Assembly (NCBI RefSeq): GCF_000024025.1
Contig: NC_013131.1
Location: forward strand, 9,218,229 to 9,282,228
Length of the DNA: 64,000 nucleotides
Source of the DNA: Catenulispora acidiphila DSM 44928
GTDB taxonomy: Bacteria; Actinomycetota; Actinomycetes; Streptomycetales; Catenulisporaceae
Reading direction: 5' to 3'
A program made the position numbers and the translations under genes. Positions 37,277 to 46,034 of the stretch are shown here, in pieces. Position 1 is the stretch's first letter; every line of letters starts with the position of its first letter. The notes below the pieces were generated by a model that was given only the letters and a program-made list of their open reading frames with translations, did not search any database and was not told the origin of the DNA.

Positions 37277-38407
37277 CTACGGCGCCACCGCCAGCCAGTC
37301 GGCGAACCCGCTGGGCCGGTGCGCGCCGATGAACAGCGTCTCGAACAGGCCGAACCCGGTCCGGACGCCCTCGGGCCCGTCGTACTCGAAGCGCGCGAGC
37401 CGCTCGGTGATCCCGAACATCCCGGACTTCGCCGCCGCCTCGGCCGCCGGCATCACCACCTGCTGCACCACCAGGTCCGGGCCCTGATACATGCCGTGCC
37501 GCCAGTCGGCGTCCAGGCCGTAGCCGCTGCCGACCGCCATGTGCAGCGGGATCAGCTGGGTCACGCGGACCCGCTCGGCCCGGCCGGTGAAGTGGACCGC
37601 GGCGGTCTCCACGTCGCGGGTTCCGGGCGTGTAGTGGAGCTCCAGCTCGGGGCGGCCCAGCGCTTCGGCGGGACGGCCGTCGCGGAAGACCTTCACCGCC
37701 TCCTCCAGGACGCGGCCGCCGTCCTCGTCCTCTTGGGCGATCACCAGGATCGAGAAGTCGTCGAACTGCATCGGCGCGTAGATCCAGTGGAAGGTCGGCG
37801 GCACGCCGTCCTTGCCGCCGATTCCGGCGGGCTCGGCCTCGCCGACCGGCCGGATGCCCCAGGAGCGGTCGCGCGATCCCCACCAGGTGGCGGGGGTGAC
37901 GGTGAGTTCGTCCTCGCCGATGCGCAGCGTCCCCTCCCAGTACCCGGTCTGCGCCAGCCGCACCGAGTCCATCCACACCCGGCCGTTGCGCCGCACGAAC
38001 TGCCGCGGCTCGCGGGTCGCCGGGATCGAGCCGGTCCAGGTCAGGTCGAAGGAGAGCTCGTACTCCCCCGGCTCCAGCACCACCCGCAGCCGGTTCAGCG
38101 GCTCCAGCACCTCGATGCCGAACGGGCCCACGGAGGTGTCGCCCCGGTCGCTGCCCAGCTCGCGCGAGGCGCGGACCACGCGGTGCACGCCGTTGTGGAC
38201 GACCGCGGCGAAGGCGTCGGTCACGCCGAGGTTCGGGTACTGCCCCACACCCAGGGCCATGAACAGGTCGTCGGCGCAGTGGTGGACGTTGAAGTAGTAG
38301 CGGTCGTAGAAGTTCCGGTCGGAGGTGGCGACGTGCGCCATCGACTCCGAGGTCTGATGGAACGGGAAATCGTCAAGGGGGGACAGGTCCCGATGAGCAT
38401 CGGACAT
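37277..38407 (-). CDS. Lipocalin-like (AttH/CrtC-type fold) protein, unknown function
   Basis: A 376-residue soluble protein, probably beta-rich. Near the start is DDFPFHQTSESMAHVATSDRNFYDRYYFN in two blocks, a pattern I associate with proteins of the hydroxyneurosporene-synthase/Svf1-like lipocalin group; this assignment is tentative. Other conserved-looking parts are PATWWGSRDRSWGIRP near 190 and FHWIYAPMQFDD near 225. No signal peptide. The ATG at 38407 has AAGGGGGG 2-3 nt upstream, but both are buried in a 45-bp inverted repeat that runs into the coding sequence. It is 46 bp after folD on the same strand. Confidence 0.55.
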   Translation of the reverse strand: MSDAHRDLSPLDDFPFHQTSESMAHVATSDRNFYDRYYFNVHHCADDLFMALGVGQYPNLGVTDAFAAVVHNGVHRVVRASRELGSDRGDTSVGPFGIEVLEPLNRLRVVLEPGEYELSFDLTWTGSIPATREPRQFVRRNGRVWMDSVRLAQTGYWEGTLRIGEDELTVTPATWWGSRDRSWGIRPVGEAEPAGIGGKDGVPPTFHWIYAPMQFDDFSILVIAQEDEDGGRVLEEAVKVFRDGRPAEALGRPELELHYTPGTRDVETAAVHFTGRAERVRVTQLIPLHMAVGSGYGLDADWRHGMYQGPDLVVQQVVMPAAEAAAKSGMFGITERLARFEYDGPEGVRTGFGLFETLFIGAHRPSGFADWLAVAP

Positions 38408-38418
38408 GTCCCCCCTTG
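38374..38418 (-). promoter_or_regulatory. Long hairpin over the ribosome-binding site and start codon
   Basis: Left arm 38374-38395 and right arm 38398-38418 pair over about 20 bp with one mismatch, one bulged base and a 2-nt loop (AG). In the mRNA the AAGGGGGG element and the AUG (38405-38407) are in one arm and codons 5-12 of the same gene are in the other. Confidence 0.75.
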
Positions 38419-38453
38419 TAAGGGTGATCTGATCAACCGTCAATAGCGATCGG

Positions 38454-39302
38454 TCACAGCCCTCGCTCGGCGATCTCCACCACGTTGTTCAGCAGCATCG
38501 CCCGGGTCATCGGGCCGACGCCGCCGGGGTTCGGCGACACCCAGCCCGCCACGTCGCGCACGTCGTCCGCCACGTCGCCGGCCAGCCCGCCCTCGCCGCG
38601 CGAGACACCGACGTCCAGCACCGCCGCGCCCGGCTTGACCAGGTCGGCGGTGATCAGGTTCGGCACGCCGGCGGCGGCCACGACGATGTCCGCCTTCAGG
38701 GTGTGGAAGGCCAGGTCGCGGGTGCCGGTATGGCACAGCGTCACGGTCGCGTTCTCGCTGCGCCGGGTCAGCAGCAGGCCCAGCGGCCGGCCCACGGTGA
38801 TGCCGCGGCCGACGATCACCACCTCCGCCCCGGCGATCGCCACGTCGTGCCGCCGCAGCAGCTCCACGATGCCCAGCGGGGTGCACGGCAGCGGCGCCGG
38901 GGCGCCGAGCACGAGCCGGCCCAGGTTGGTCGGGTGCAGGCCGTCAGCGTCCTTGTTCGGATCGACGAGCTCCAGGATCGCGTTCTCGTCGATGCCCTTG
39001 GGCAGCGGCAGCTGCACGATGTAGCCGGTGCACGCCGGGTCCTCGTTCAGCTCCGCCACGGCCTCGGCGACCTGCGCCTGGGACGCCGTCGCCGGCAGCT
39101 GGCGCTGGATGGAGGCGATGCCGACCTGCGCGCAGTCGCGGTGCTTGCTGCGCACGTAGGAGGCGGACGCCGGGTCGTCGCCGACCAGCAGGGTGGCCAG
39201 GCCCGGCACGATGTCGCGCGCCTTGAGCGCCTCCACGCGCGCCGACAGCTCGCCCTTGATGGTGGCGGCAGTGGCTTTGCCGTCCAGGATCTGTGCGGTC
39301 AT
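38454..39302 (-). CDS. folD: Methylenetetrahydrofolate dehydrogenase/cyclohydrolase
   Basis: A 282-residue bifunctional enzyme that interconverts 5,10-methylene-THF and 10-formyl-THF, the cofactor used by PurH and PurN, whose genes lie just upstream. Catalytic Tyr/Lys motif SYVRSK near 49-54; QLPLPKGID near 98; NADP site [14 protein letters not shown] near 163; C-terminal [11 protein letters not shown] near 265. Length is typical. It follows purH after 13 bp in the same direction. Confidence 0.95.
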   Translation of the reverse strand: MTAQILDGKATAATIKGELSARVEALKARDIVPGLATLLVGDDPASASYVRSKHRDCAQVGIASIQRQLPATASQAQVAEAVAELNEDPACTGYIVQLPLPKGIDENAILELVDPNKDADGLHPTNLGRLVLGAPAPLPCTPLGIVELLRRHDVAIAGAEVVIVGRGITVGRPLGLLLTRRSENATVTLCHTGTRDLAFHTLKADIVVAAAGVPNLITADLVKPGAAVLDVGVSRGEGGLAGDVADDVRDVAGWVSPNPGGVGPMTRAMLLNNVVEIAERGL

Positions 39303-39315
39303 GCTCGTCGCCTCC

Positions 39316-40902
39316 TTAGTGGGTGAAGTGCCGGGTGCCGGTCATGTACATGGTGACGCCGGCCTTGCGCGCCGCGGCGATGACCAGCTCGTCGCGGACC
39401 GAGCCGCCGGGCTGCACCACGGCCTTGACCCCGGCCTCGGCCAGGACCTCGAAGCCGTCGGGGAAGGGGAAGTAGGCGTCGGAGGCCGCGACCGAGCCGT
39501 GCGCCTTGTCTCCGGCCCGCTGGACCGCGAGCTTGGCCGAGTCGACCCGGTTCACCTGGCCCATGCCGACGCCGACCGAGGCGCCGCCGGAGGCCAGCAG
39601 GATCGCGTTGGACTTCACCGAGCGGATCGCGCGCCAGGCGAAGACCAGGTCGGCGAAGGTCTGCTCGTCGGCCGCCTCGCCGGAGGCCAGCGTCCAGGTC
39701 GCCGGGTCGTCGCCCTCGGCCTGGTACAGGTCGCCGTCCTGGAGCAGCAGGCCGCCGCAGATCTGGCGGAACTCCAGCTCGCGGCGGTTGCGGGCGGCGG
39801 TCTTCAGAATGCGGATGTTCTTCTTGGTCTTCAGCGTCTCCAGCGCCTCCGGCTCGTAGTCCGGCGCGCAGATGACCTCGGTGAAGACCTCGTTGACCTG
39901 CAGCGCCATCGCGTTGGTGACGGTGCGGTTGGCGGCGATGATGCCGCCGAAGGCCGAGACCGGGTCGCACTCGTTGGCCAGCCGGTGCGCCTCGGCGATG
40001 TCGCCGGCCGCGCTGACCGCGATGCCGCAGGGGTTGGCGTGCTTGATGATCGCGACGCAGGCCTCGTCGAAGTCGTGGGCCGAGCGGATGGCGGCGTCGG
40101 TGTCCACGTAGTTGTTGTAGGACATCTCCTTGCCGTGCAGCTGCTCGGCGGTGGCCAGGGTGTCCTGGTCGTCCCCGTTGACGTAGAGCGCGGCGCCCTG
40201 GTGCGGGTTCTCGCCGTAGCGCAGCACGGCCTTGCGCGCGTAGGTGTCGGCGACGAAGTCCGGGAAGCGGGACTCCCCGTCGGGGGCGTAGGCCGAGGCG
40301 AACCAGCCGGCCACCGCGGCGTCGTACTCGGCGGTGTGCGCGAAGGCCTCGGCGGCCAGGCGCTTGCGCTGCGCGAGGGTGAAGCCGCCGCCGTCCACGG
40401 CGGCCAGGACCGCGCCGTAGTTCCCCGGGTTGACCACGACGGCCACGCTCGGGTGGTTCTTCGCCGCGGCGCGGACCATCGACGGGCCGCCGATGTCGAT
40501 CTGCTCGACGCACTCGTCCGGGCTCGCGCCGGAGGCGACGGTCTGGGTGAACGGATAGAGGTTCACCACCACCAGGTCGAAGGGCTCCACGCCGAGTTCG
40601 GCGAGCTGCTTGCGGTGGTCCTCCAGCCGCAGGTCGGCCAGGATGCCGGCGTGCACCTTCGGGTGCAGGGTCTTGACCCGGCCGTCCAGACACTCCGGGA
40701 AGCCGGTGAGCTCGGCGACCTCGGTGACCGGGAGGTCCAGGTCGCGGATCAGCTTGGCCGAACCGCCGGTGGAGACCAAAGCGACCCCGGCGGCGTGCAG
40801 GCCACGGGCCAGCTCCGCCAGCCCGGTCTTGTCGTACACGCTGACCAGCGCGCGCTTGATCGGGCGGGTGTCCTCGCCCGGGGGCACAACGGAGCTGCTC
40901 AC
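39316..40902 (-). CDS. purH: Bifunctional AICAR formyltransferase/IMP cyclohydrolase
   Basis: A 528-residue enzyme for the last two steps of IMP synthesis. Residues 1-200 are the IMP cyclohydrolase part ([36 protein letters not shown]); the rest is AICAR transformylase with the conserved KHANPCG near 265. GTG at 40902 overlaps the purN stop in a GTGA arrangement, and GAAAGG lies upstream, so translation is coupled to purN. folD, which makes its formyl donor, is next. Confidence 0.95.
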   Translation of the reverse strand: MSSSVVPPGEDTRPIKRALVSVYDKTGLAELARGLHAAGVALVSTGGSAKLIRDLDLPVTEVAELTGFPECLDGRVKTLHPKVHAGILADLRLEDHRKQLAELGVEPFDLVVVNLYPFTQTVASGASPDECVEQIDIGGPSMVRAAAKNHPSVAVVVNPGNYGAVLAAVDGGGFTLAQRKRLAAEAFAHTAEYDAAVAGWFASAYAPDGESRFPDFVADTYARKAVLRYGENPHQGAALYVNGDDQDTLATAEQLHGKEMSYNNYVDTDAAIRSAHDFDEACVAIIKHANPCGIAVSAAGDIAEAHRLANECDPVSAFGGIIAANRTVTNAMALQVNEVFTEVICAPDYEPEALETLKTKKNIRILKTAARNRRELEFRQICGGLLLQDGDLYQAEGDDPATWTLASGEAADEQTFADLVFAWRAIRSVKSNAILLASGGASVGVGMGQVNRVDSAKLAVQRAGDKAHGSVAASDAYFPFPDGFEVLAEAGVKAVVQPGGSVRDELVIAAARKAGVTMYMTGTRHFTH

Positions 40903-41582
40903 TGGAAAGTGACCTTTCGGTTGTCGATGGTCCAGCCTTGGCGGGCCAGCCGGCCCACGACGTCCACGAGCAGCGCCCGCTCCGCCGTCTTGATGCGCTC
41001 GTGCAGGCTCTCCACGTCGTCGCCGGGCTCGACCGGGACGGCGGCCTGCGCCACCACCGGGCCGTCGTCGACGCCGCCGGCGACGAAGAAGACGGTGCAG
41101 CCGGTGACCTTCACGCCGTAGGCCAGCGCGTCGGCCGGCCCGTGCATGCCGGGGAAGCTCGGCGAGAGCGCGGGGTGGGTGTTGATGACGCGGCCGTCGA
41201 ACGCGGCCAGGAAGTCGGCGCCGAGCAGCTTCATGAAGCCGGCCGAGACCACCAGGTCCGGCTCGTACTCGGCGACCTTGTCGCGCAGCGCCCGGTCCCA
41301 CTCCGCGCGCGTGGCGAAGTCCTTCACGCGGAGCGCGAAAGTGGGGATGCCCGCCTGTTCGGCACGGTCCAGGCCCTGGATGTCCGTGCGGTCCGCGCCG
41401 ACGGCCACGACGGTGGCGCCGAACGCGGGGGCGGATGAGCGGGCCTTCTCGGCGTTCTCCGCGTCGATCAGCGCCTGCAGATTCGTGCCCGAACCGGAGA
41501 CGAGGACCACGATCCTCGCCGGCCTGTCCGGGCGGTGGTGCACGAGCCCCGGAGGGCTCTTCGTTCCTTCGGGATGGACCAC
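40899..41582 (-). CDS. purN: Phosphoribosylglycinamide formyltransferase
   Basis: A 227-residue enzyme of purine synthesis that formylates GAR with 10-formyl-THF. Motifs: [18 protein letters not shown] near 20, SAGFMKLLG near 110, catalytic [14 protein letters not shown] near 130 and [12 protein letters not shown]-x-GVDDGP near 148. The longer open frame extends to 41666, but GTG at 41582 has GAGGAGG 8 nt upstream and gives the usual protein length. It is the first gene of purN-purH-folD and is divergent from the proline-rich membrane protein gene. Confidence 0.92.
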   Translation of the reverse strand: MVHPEGTKSPPGLVHHRPDRPARIVVLVSGSGTNLQALIDAENAEKARSSAPAFGATVVAVGADRTDIQGLDRAEQAGIPTFALRVKDFATRAEWDRALRDKVAEYEPDLVVSAGFMKLLGADFLAAFDGRVINTHPALSPSFPGMHGPADALAYGVKVTGCTVFFVAGGVDDGPVVAQAAVPVEPGDDVESLHERIKTAERALLVDVVGRLARQGWTIDNRKVTFQ

Positions 41583-41746
41583 GACCGCGGCCTCCTCATA
41601 GGGGTGTTTGCTGTTGTCTGCCGATCGGACCCGACCCACTTGGACGGGCGGGGTCACCATAGGCAACGATAGTGGGCGGACGGTGCTCTCCCCGCCAGCC
41701 GACCAGCGATGAACCGATCATGTCCACGATAACCCGGAGGACTTCC

Positions 41747-42838
41747 GTGACCGACGCCGAGCAACGGCCCACGCCGACGGACAGCGGGCACGGCGCCGGC
41801 GGCGTCGGGGCCGCTGAGCCGGATGGGCAGGGTGGGACGGCTGCGACCGCGGCGGACGCGGTGGCGGTGTCGGACGCGGTGCCGGACCAGGTCGCGCAGG
41901 ATGCGGTGGGGGTTCGGGACGCTGTGGCGGTTCAGGACGCTGTGCCGGTGCAGGATGCTGTGGCAGTTCAGGACGCTGTGCCGGACCAGATGGTGCAAGA
42001 TGCGGTGCGGGACGCAGTGCCGGTGCGGGATGCTGTGCCGCAGGGCTCTGCGGCGCCGGATGCGGCGGCTTCGGGTTCGGGACCGGCTTCGGGACCGGCG
42101 CCCGCTTCGACTCCGGCTCCGGCTCCGGCACCCGCTCCGGCTCCGGCTCCGGCTCCGGCTCCGATCGAGGACAACCCCTTCGCCCCGCCGCCCGAGGACG
42201 CCCACGACCGGCAGCGCCAGGTCCCGCCTTCGCCGTGGGGCGCGCCGCCGCGCCAGCCGTACGGCCAGGTGCGGCCGGGACCGGTGCAGCCGTGGGGTGC
42301 GGAGCGTCCGCGCGAACCGGAGCAGCCGCACGCTCCGTGGGGCGACCCGAACCGGTACGGCCCGGTCGACCGGCGTCCGGACCCGCGCGAGGACCCCGAC
42401 CGCCGCTACCGCGACCAGCGTGAGCAGCCGCCGCCGCAGCGTCCGCAGCGCGACCTGAAGACCCGCTGGGCGCTGGGACTGTCTCTGGGCTCGACGGCGT
42501 GCACCATGCTGGCGATCTACCAGGGTCTGGCGACGTTCCCGGCGTGGGTGGTCGGCTCGGCCGCCGGGCTGGCGTTCGCCGTGGCGGCGTTCGTGCTCTC
42601 CATCTCGGCGCAGCGCACCGCGGCGCTCAAGCACCAGCGTGCTTCGGAGGCCACCGCGAGCATGGTCTCCGCGTCGGTGTCCGGCGTACTGGCGGGGCTG
42701 CTGCTGGTCGCCTCGATCGTCTGGTGGACGCCGTTCAAGGACTACGCCAAGTGCATGCAGGGTGCGAACACCCAGGTCGCGCAAAAGGTGTGCCTGACGC
42801 AGCTGGAGAACACCACGGGGATGTCGACCTCGCGCTGA
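41747..42838 (+). CDS. Pro/Ala-rich membrane protein with VQDAV repeats
   Basis: A 363-residue protein. Residues ~30-110 are low complexity with repeated V-Q-D-A-V-(A/P) units; ~115-140 are an Ala-Pro run; ~145-245 are Pro/Arg rich. Then come about three hydrophobic helices (250-340), where GLSLGSTACTMLAIYQGLA is a DUF4190-like start, and a short external tail with two Cys (C-M-Q...V-C-L). I cannot give a function; a membrane protein with a disordered cytoplasmic N-terminus is likely. GTG at 41747 has GGAGG 6 nt upstream and is preferred to ATG at 41720. It converges on the DUF6350 gene. Confidence 0.65.
   Translation: MTDAEQRPTPTDSGHGAGGVGAAEPDGQGGTAATAADAVAVSDAVPDQVAQDAVGVRDAVAVQDAVPVQDAVAVQDAVPDQMVQDAVRDAVPVRDAVPQGSAAPDAAASGSGPASGPAPASTPAPAPAPAPAPAPAPAPIEDNPFAPPPEDAHDRQRQVPPSPWGAPPRQPYGQVRPGPVQPWGAERPREPEQPHAPWGDPNRYGPVDRRPDPREDPDRRYRDQREQPPPQRPQRDLKTRWALGLSLGSTACTMLAIYQGLATFPAWVVGSAAGLAFAVAAFVLSISAQRTAALKHQRASEATASMVSASVSGVLAGLLLVASIVWWTPFKDYAKCMQGANTQVAQKVCLTQLENTTGMSTSR
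41900..42165 (+). repeat. In-frame tandem repeats in the Pro/Ala-rich gene
   Basis: From about 41900 to 42047 there are about nine near-copies of an 18- to 24-bp unit coding (V/R)(Q/R)DAV(A/P). From 42113 to 42163 a GGCTCC-type hexamer is repeated about eight times, coding Ala-Pro. Confidence 0.75.
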
Positions 42839-42846
42839 GGTAGGCC

Positions 42847-44439
42847 TTATTCGGGCTGGGGCTCGGACAGATCGGTTTGCTGTTCTTCAGGCTGCTCGGC
42901 CTCGGCTGGCTCTTCCTCGACCTGGTCAGCAGGGTCATCGGGCTCAGATTCGGGCTCGGGCAGATCGGCTTCATCGCCGAGTTCCTGAGGCTCCTCGGCT
43001 TCTTCGGCTTCTTCGGCTTCTTCGGCTTCTTCGGCCTGGACTTCCGGAAGCGGCTCGAACACCGGAAGCGTGATTTCGGGTCCTGTTTCGACCCGGCGCC
43101 GGGGCAGGCGTTCAGCCACGGCGTCCAGCGCGCGCCTCAAAGACAGCCCTCTGACAGCCACGACCGATGGCGGCGTCAGCACTACAACGCCTGCGCTCAC
43201 CCCCAGCAGAACGAGCGCGGCCACCGCCGTGCGCCAGCCGGAGGGTCCCAGCGTCGCCATCCGTCCGCCGGCCAACGGTCCGCCGGACAGTGTCGCGGCT
43301 AGTCCGGCGAACAGCGCGACGACCACCGACGCCGCGCCGAGCGCGCGCATCCGGTTGCCGAGGGACCCTCGAATGCCGCGCATCACGACCAGCGCGAGCA
43401 CCACTCCGGCCGCCACCGGTACCGCGAGGAACGCCAGGTCGTAGGGCAAGGTCCGGCTGCCGTCGCGCGGCAGTGCGCCGAGCATCGGGAACACCGGCAG
43501 CGCGCCGATCTTCGCGCTCAGCACGCTGACACCGGTTCCCGTGCCGACCGCGAACCCCGGTCCGAGCACGTACGCCATCGTCCAGGCGGCCGCGTTCGGC
43601 AGCACGGCGAGGCTGAGCAGGAACATGCCGGCGGCGTCGGCGATCCCGCGCGGCCAGCCGCTTTCCGGCAGGTGGGCGACGAGGGTGGCGGCCAGCGTGG
43701 CCGCTCCCCCGGCGACCAGCACCGCGCCGGCTGCCGTCGCCGCCCGCGCGGCTGTACCAACCCAGGCCGGCGCGTCGCAGAACCCGGCGATCCGCCGCCA
43801 GCGCGCCGCCGTCGGCACGAGTCCGCCGAACAGCACCGCGAACAACACCGCCTGCGCGGTATCCGGCCGCACGTCGCTGGTCGCCGCCGCGGCCGCCACG
43901 AGCGCGGCCACCAGGCAGTAGCCGGTCGCGGCGCCGAAGGCGGTGTAAGCGATCTGCGCCGGTCTAGCGATAGGCGCGACAGTCGTCTGCCACAGCGCGA
44001 GCACCAACAGCGCGGTGAAGCCAAGCGGCGCCAGCGCGATGCGGCCGGCCGGGACGTCCAGCGCGGCGTGGTGGCCGAGCAGCCAGAGCTGGCCGCCGAC
44101 CCGCAGCGGGCTGACGATGCCCGCGGTGTCGGGGGCGGAGACCAGCCAGACGGTCACGCAGAGGGTGACGGCGGCCAGCCAGCTCGCGACGGCGGCCAGG
44201 GCGGCGTGCGTCGCGGCCCGCACCGCCAGGCGCAGGTCCCGGCCATGGGGTCCGTTCCACGCGACCACCAGCGCCTCGCCCCAGTCGGCGGCCAGCTCGC
44301 GCAGCGCCTCCCCGAGCGCCGGAGCCGACGGTTCCCCGTCCGGCTCCTGCCGTGCCCGCGCCGCCGCCAGCTGCTCGGCCACCCAGCTGCGGTCCGGCCC
44401 GGCGTCGACGGCGCTGCGGGGATCGGTCTCATCGCGCAT
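42847..44439 (-). CDS. DUF6350 polytopic membrane protein
   Basis: A 530-residue protein with a hydrophilic N-terminus, about 10-12 hydrophobic helices between residues 85 and 430 and a long acidic tail. Position next to purN and near sucCD in many actinobacteria, along with the fold pattern, supports DUF6350 (also listed as a PerM-like cell-division protein; the role is not established). Residues about 465-530 are Glu/Pro rich, with five AEE-type tripeptide repeats. The start at 44439 has GGGGGG directly upstream; an in-frame start at 44487 is less likely. Confidence 0.7.
   Translation of the reverse strand: MRDETDPRSAVDAGPDRSWVAEQLAAARARQEPDGEPSAPALGEALRELAADWGEALVVAWNGPHGRDLRLAVRAATHAALAAVASWLAAVTLCVTVWLVSAPDTAGIVSPLRVGGQLWLLGHHAALDVPAGRIALAPLGFTALLVLALWQTTVAPIARPAQIAYTAFGAATGYCLVAALVAAAAATSDVRPDTAQAVLFAVLFGGLVPTAARWRRIAGFCDAPAWVGTAARAATAAGAVLVAGGAATLAATLVAHLPESGWPRGIADAAGMFLLSLAVLPNAAAWTMAYVLGPGFAVGTGTGVSVLSAKIGALPVFPMLGALPRDGSRTLPYDLAFLAVPVAAGVVLALVVMRGIRGSLGNRMRALGAASVVVALFAGLAATLSGGPLAGGRMATLGPSGWRTAVAALVLLGVSAGVVVLTPPSVVAVRGLSLRRALDAVAERLPRRRVETGPEITLPVFEPLPEVQAEEAEEAEEAEEAEEPQELGDEADLPEPESEPDDPADQVEEEPAEAEQPEEQQTDLSEPQPE
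42998..43037 (-). repeat. 9-bp tandem repeat (about 4-5 copies) coding Glu-Glu-Ala
   Basis: GGCTTCTTC repeated head to tail on the plus strand (GAAGAAGCC on the coding strand). The unit is a multiple of three, so copy changes would keep frame. Confidence 0.8.
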
Positions 44440-44753
44440 CCCCCCACTCTGGCCAGCGGATCCGCCACGACCCGGGCTGCGCTGCACGCCTCACCGGGGG
44501 CGCGGCGGGGATTCACCCCGGCGGCGTAACCCGCTGCGCAACCGGGGAAAGGCGGCGGCAGGGAAGGGCAGGACAGGACAGGGTGGGGCGGCTAAACGGG
44601 CAGGCACGCCGGGCAGCCTGGCGCGACGGGCAGCGGGAAGTACGGCCAGGCGCTGCTTCGTAGCGCTGGCGGCGCAACCTGGGAAAGGCGGCGGCACGCC
44701 CAGCAGCCTGGCGCGGCGCTGATACACAGCGCTGGCGGCGCGACTCGCGCCGA
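44440..44753. other. Intergenic region with dispersed repeats
   Basis: No gene is supported. A 25-bp element occurs twice with one mismatch (44536-44560 and 44672-44696), each followed at a distance by a GCAGCCTGGCGCG copy; AGCGCTGGCGGCGC also occurs twice (about 44662 and 44729). This suggests a local duplication of about 135 bp that has since diverged. Confidence 0.6.
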
Positions 44754-45206
44754 CTAGGCGGGCAACGGGCGGTCGCTGACGACGTGCTTCATGACGAGCG
44801 TGGAGGTGAGGCGCTGTACGCCGGGGAGCCTGGCCAGGCGCTGATCGTAGAGCTGCTGGAAGGCTGCGAGGTCGGTGGTCGCGACGCGCAGGAGGTAGTC
44901 GGGTTCGCCGAAGAGCCGCTGCGCTTGGATCACGTGCGGGATGGCGGCCACTGCCTCCTCGAACGCCGTGACGGTGTCTCCGCCCGAACCGCGCAGGGTG
45001 GCGAAGACGATGGCTTCGAAGTCCAGGCCGACGGCGGCCGGGTCGACGACGGCGCGGTAGCCGCGGATCACTCCGGCGCGCTCGAGGTCGCGCAGGCGGC
45101 GGTGGCAGGGCGACACGCTCAATTGGATCCGGGCGGCCAGTTCGGTCACCGTCAGGCGGCCGTCGTTTTGCAGCTCGGTGAGAATCTTCCGATCCACGGC
45201 GTCCAT
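44754..45206 (-). CDS. Lrp/AsnC-family regulator, partner of LysE gene
   Basis: A 150-residue protein with an N-terminal HTH (MDAVDRKILTELQNDGRLT, then SVSPCHRRLRDLERAGVIRGY) and a RAM ligand domain (FATLRGSGGDTVTAFEE, FGEPDYLLRVATTDL). It is divergent from a LysE-type exporter gene, the usual arrangement for an amino-acid-responsive activator of export. ATG at 45206 has GAGGGAGAA about 8 nt upstream; the longer frame to 45266 is rejected. An inverted repeat in the space between the two genes may be its site. Confidence 0.88.
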   Translation of the reverse strand: MDAVDRKILTELQNDGRLTVTELAARIQLSVSPCHRRLRDLERAGVIRGYRAVVDPAAVGLDFEAIVFATLRGSGGDTVTAFEEAVAAIPHVIQAQRLFGEPDYLLRVATTDLAAFQQLYDQRLARLPGVQRLTSTLVMKHVVSDRPLPA

Positions 45207-45214
45207 GAGTGGAT

Positions 45215-45244
45215 TCTCCCTCAGGATGCGGGATTCTGAGGAGA
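45215..45244. promoter_or_regulatory. Possible Lrp operator
   Basis: TCTCCCTCAG and CTGAGGAGA are near-complementary arms (one extra C) around 11 nt; GGATTCT is also repeated directly at 45211 and 45231. It lies just before the Lrp gene start and 70 bp before lysE. Confidence 0.4.
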
Positions 45245-45313
45245 AGTTGGAAACACTTTTCGGCACTCCACGCCTAATCTCCCCTCAAAGAGACCGCTGG
45301 AGGGGAACGACCC

Positions 45314-45943
45314 ATGGATCCGAAGATGCTGACCGCCTTTCTGGCCGTCGATCTGCTGCTGGTTTTCACTCCCGGCGCGGACTGGGCCTTCGTGATCGCC
45401 GCGGGGCTGCGGGACCGGTCGGTCGTCCCCGCGGTCGCTGGGCTGATCGCCGGATACGCGGGATACACCCTGCTCGCCGTGGCGGGGCTGGCCGTGGCGG
45501 TCGCGAGTTCGGGGGCGGTGCTCACCGTGCTGACCGTCGCCGGTGCCGGGTATCTGGTGTGGCTCGGCTGGGGCGTGCTCTCGCAGCCGGCGGTGCTCGG
45601 CGCCTCAGTAGAGGATGCGTCGGCGATGTCTGTCACGCGCAGACAGATCATGGTCAAGGGAGCGGGAATCAGTAGCCTGAATCCCAAGGCGCTGCTGTTG
45701 TATTTCTCGCTGTTCCCGCAGTTCATCAGGCCCGCGAACGGCTGGCCCGTCTCCGCTCAGATCGGACTGCTCGGCGCGCTGCACATGACCGCGTGCACCG
45801 TGGTCTACCTCGGGGTCGGCGTGCTCGCCCGCACCCTGCTGACGACCCGGCCGGCGGCGGGGCGGGCCGTGACTCGGGTGTCCGGCGTCATGATGATCGC
45901 CATCGGCGGGCTGCTTCTGCTGGAGCGTCTGGCCGCCGGCTGA
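45314..45943 (+). CDS. LysE/RhtB-family amino acid exporter
   Basis: A 209-residue membrane protein with six predicted helices. The N-terminus LLVFTPGADWAFVIAAGLRD carries the family's P-G-(P/A)-(D/N)-W/x motif, and SSLNPKALLLYFSLFPQF near 120 is the second conserved region. Members export basic or neutral amino acids and derivatives. The divergent Lrp-type gene is its likely regulator. ATG at 45314 follows GGAGGGGAA. A long hairpin follows. Confidence 0.9.
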   Translation: MDPKMLTAFLAVDLLLVFTPGADWAFVIAAGLRDRSVVPAVAGLIAGYAGYTLLAVAGLAVAVASSGAVLTVLTVAGAGYLVWLGWGVLSQPAVLGASVEDASAMSVTRRQIMVKGAGISSLNPKALLLYFSLFPQFIRPANGWPVSAQIGLLGALHMTACTVVYLGVGVLARTLLTTRPAAGRAVTRVSGVMMIAIGGLLLLERLAAG

Positions 45944-45957
45944 CGGACCGGGAAACG

Positions 45958-46000
45958 CCGCCGGCCTCGGCCGCGCTCGAAGCGCGACCGAGGCCGGCGG
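45958..46000. terminator. Bidirectional terminator between lysE and sucD
   Basis: A 19-bp stem with one mismatch: arms 45958-45977 and 45981-46000 with a 3-nt CGA loop. It lies between convergent genes. An AACCTGAAACAG repeat follows at 46006. Confidence 0.75.
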
Positions 46001-46034
46001 GACAGAACCTGAAACAGAACCTGAAACAGAGCCC

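Noticed and set aside
39299-40693. Alternative long frame inside purH
   Set aside because: It is a shadow frame without motifs; purH in the other frame has all active-site residues.
41583-41666. Upstream extension of purN to 41666
   Set aside because: GTG at 41582 has GAGGAGG 8 nt upstream and gives the usual length; the extension has no family similarity that I can see.
42998-43037. Phase-variable frameshift repeat
   Set aside because: The unit is 9 bp, so slippage would not change frame.
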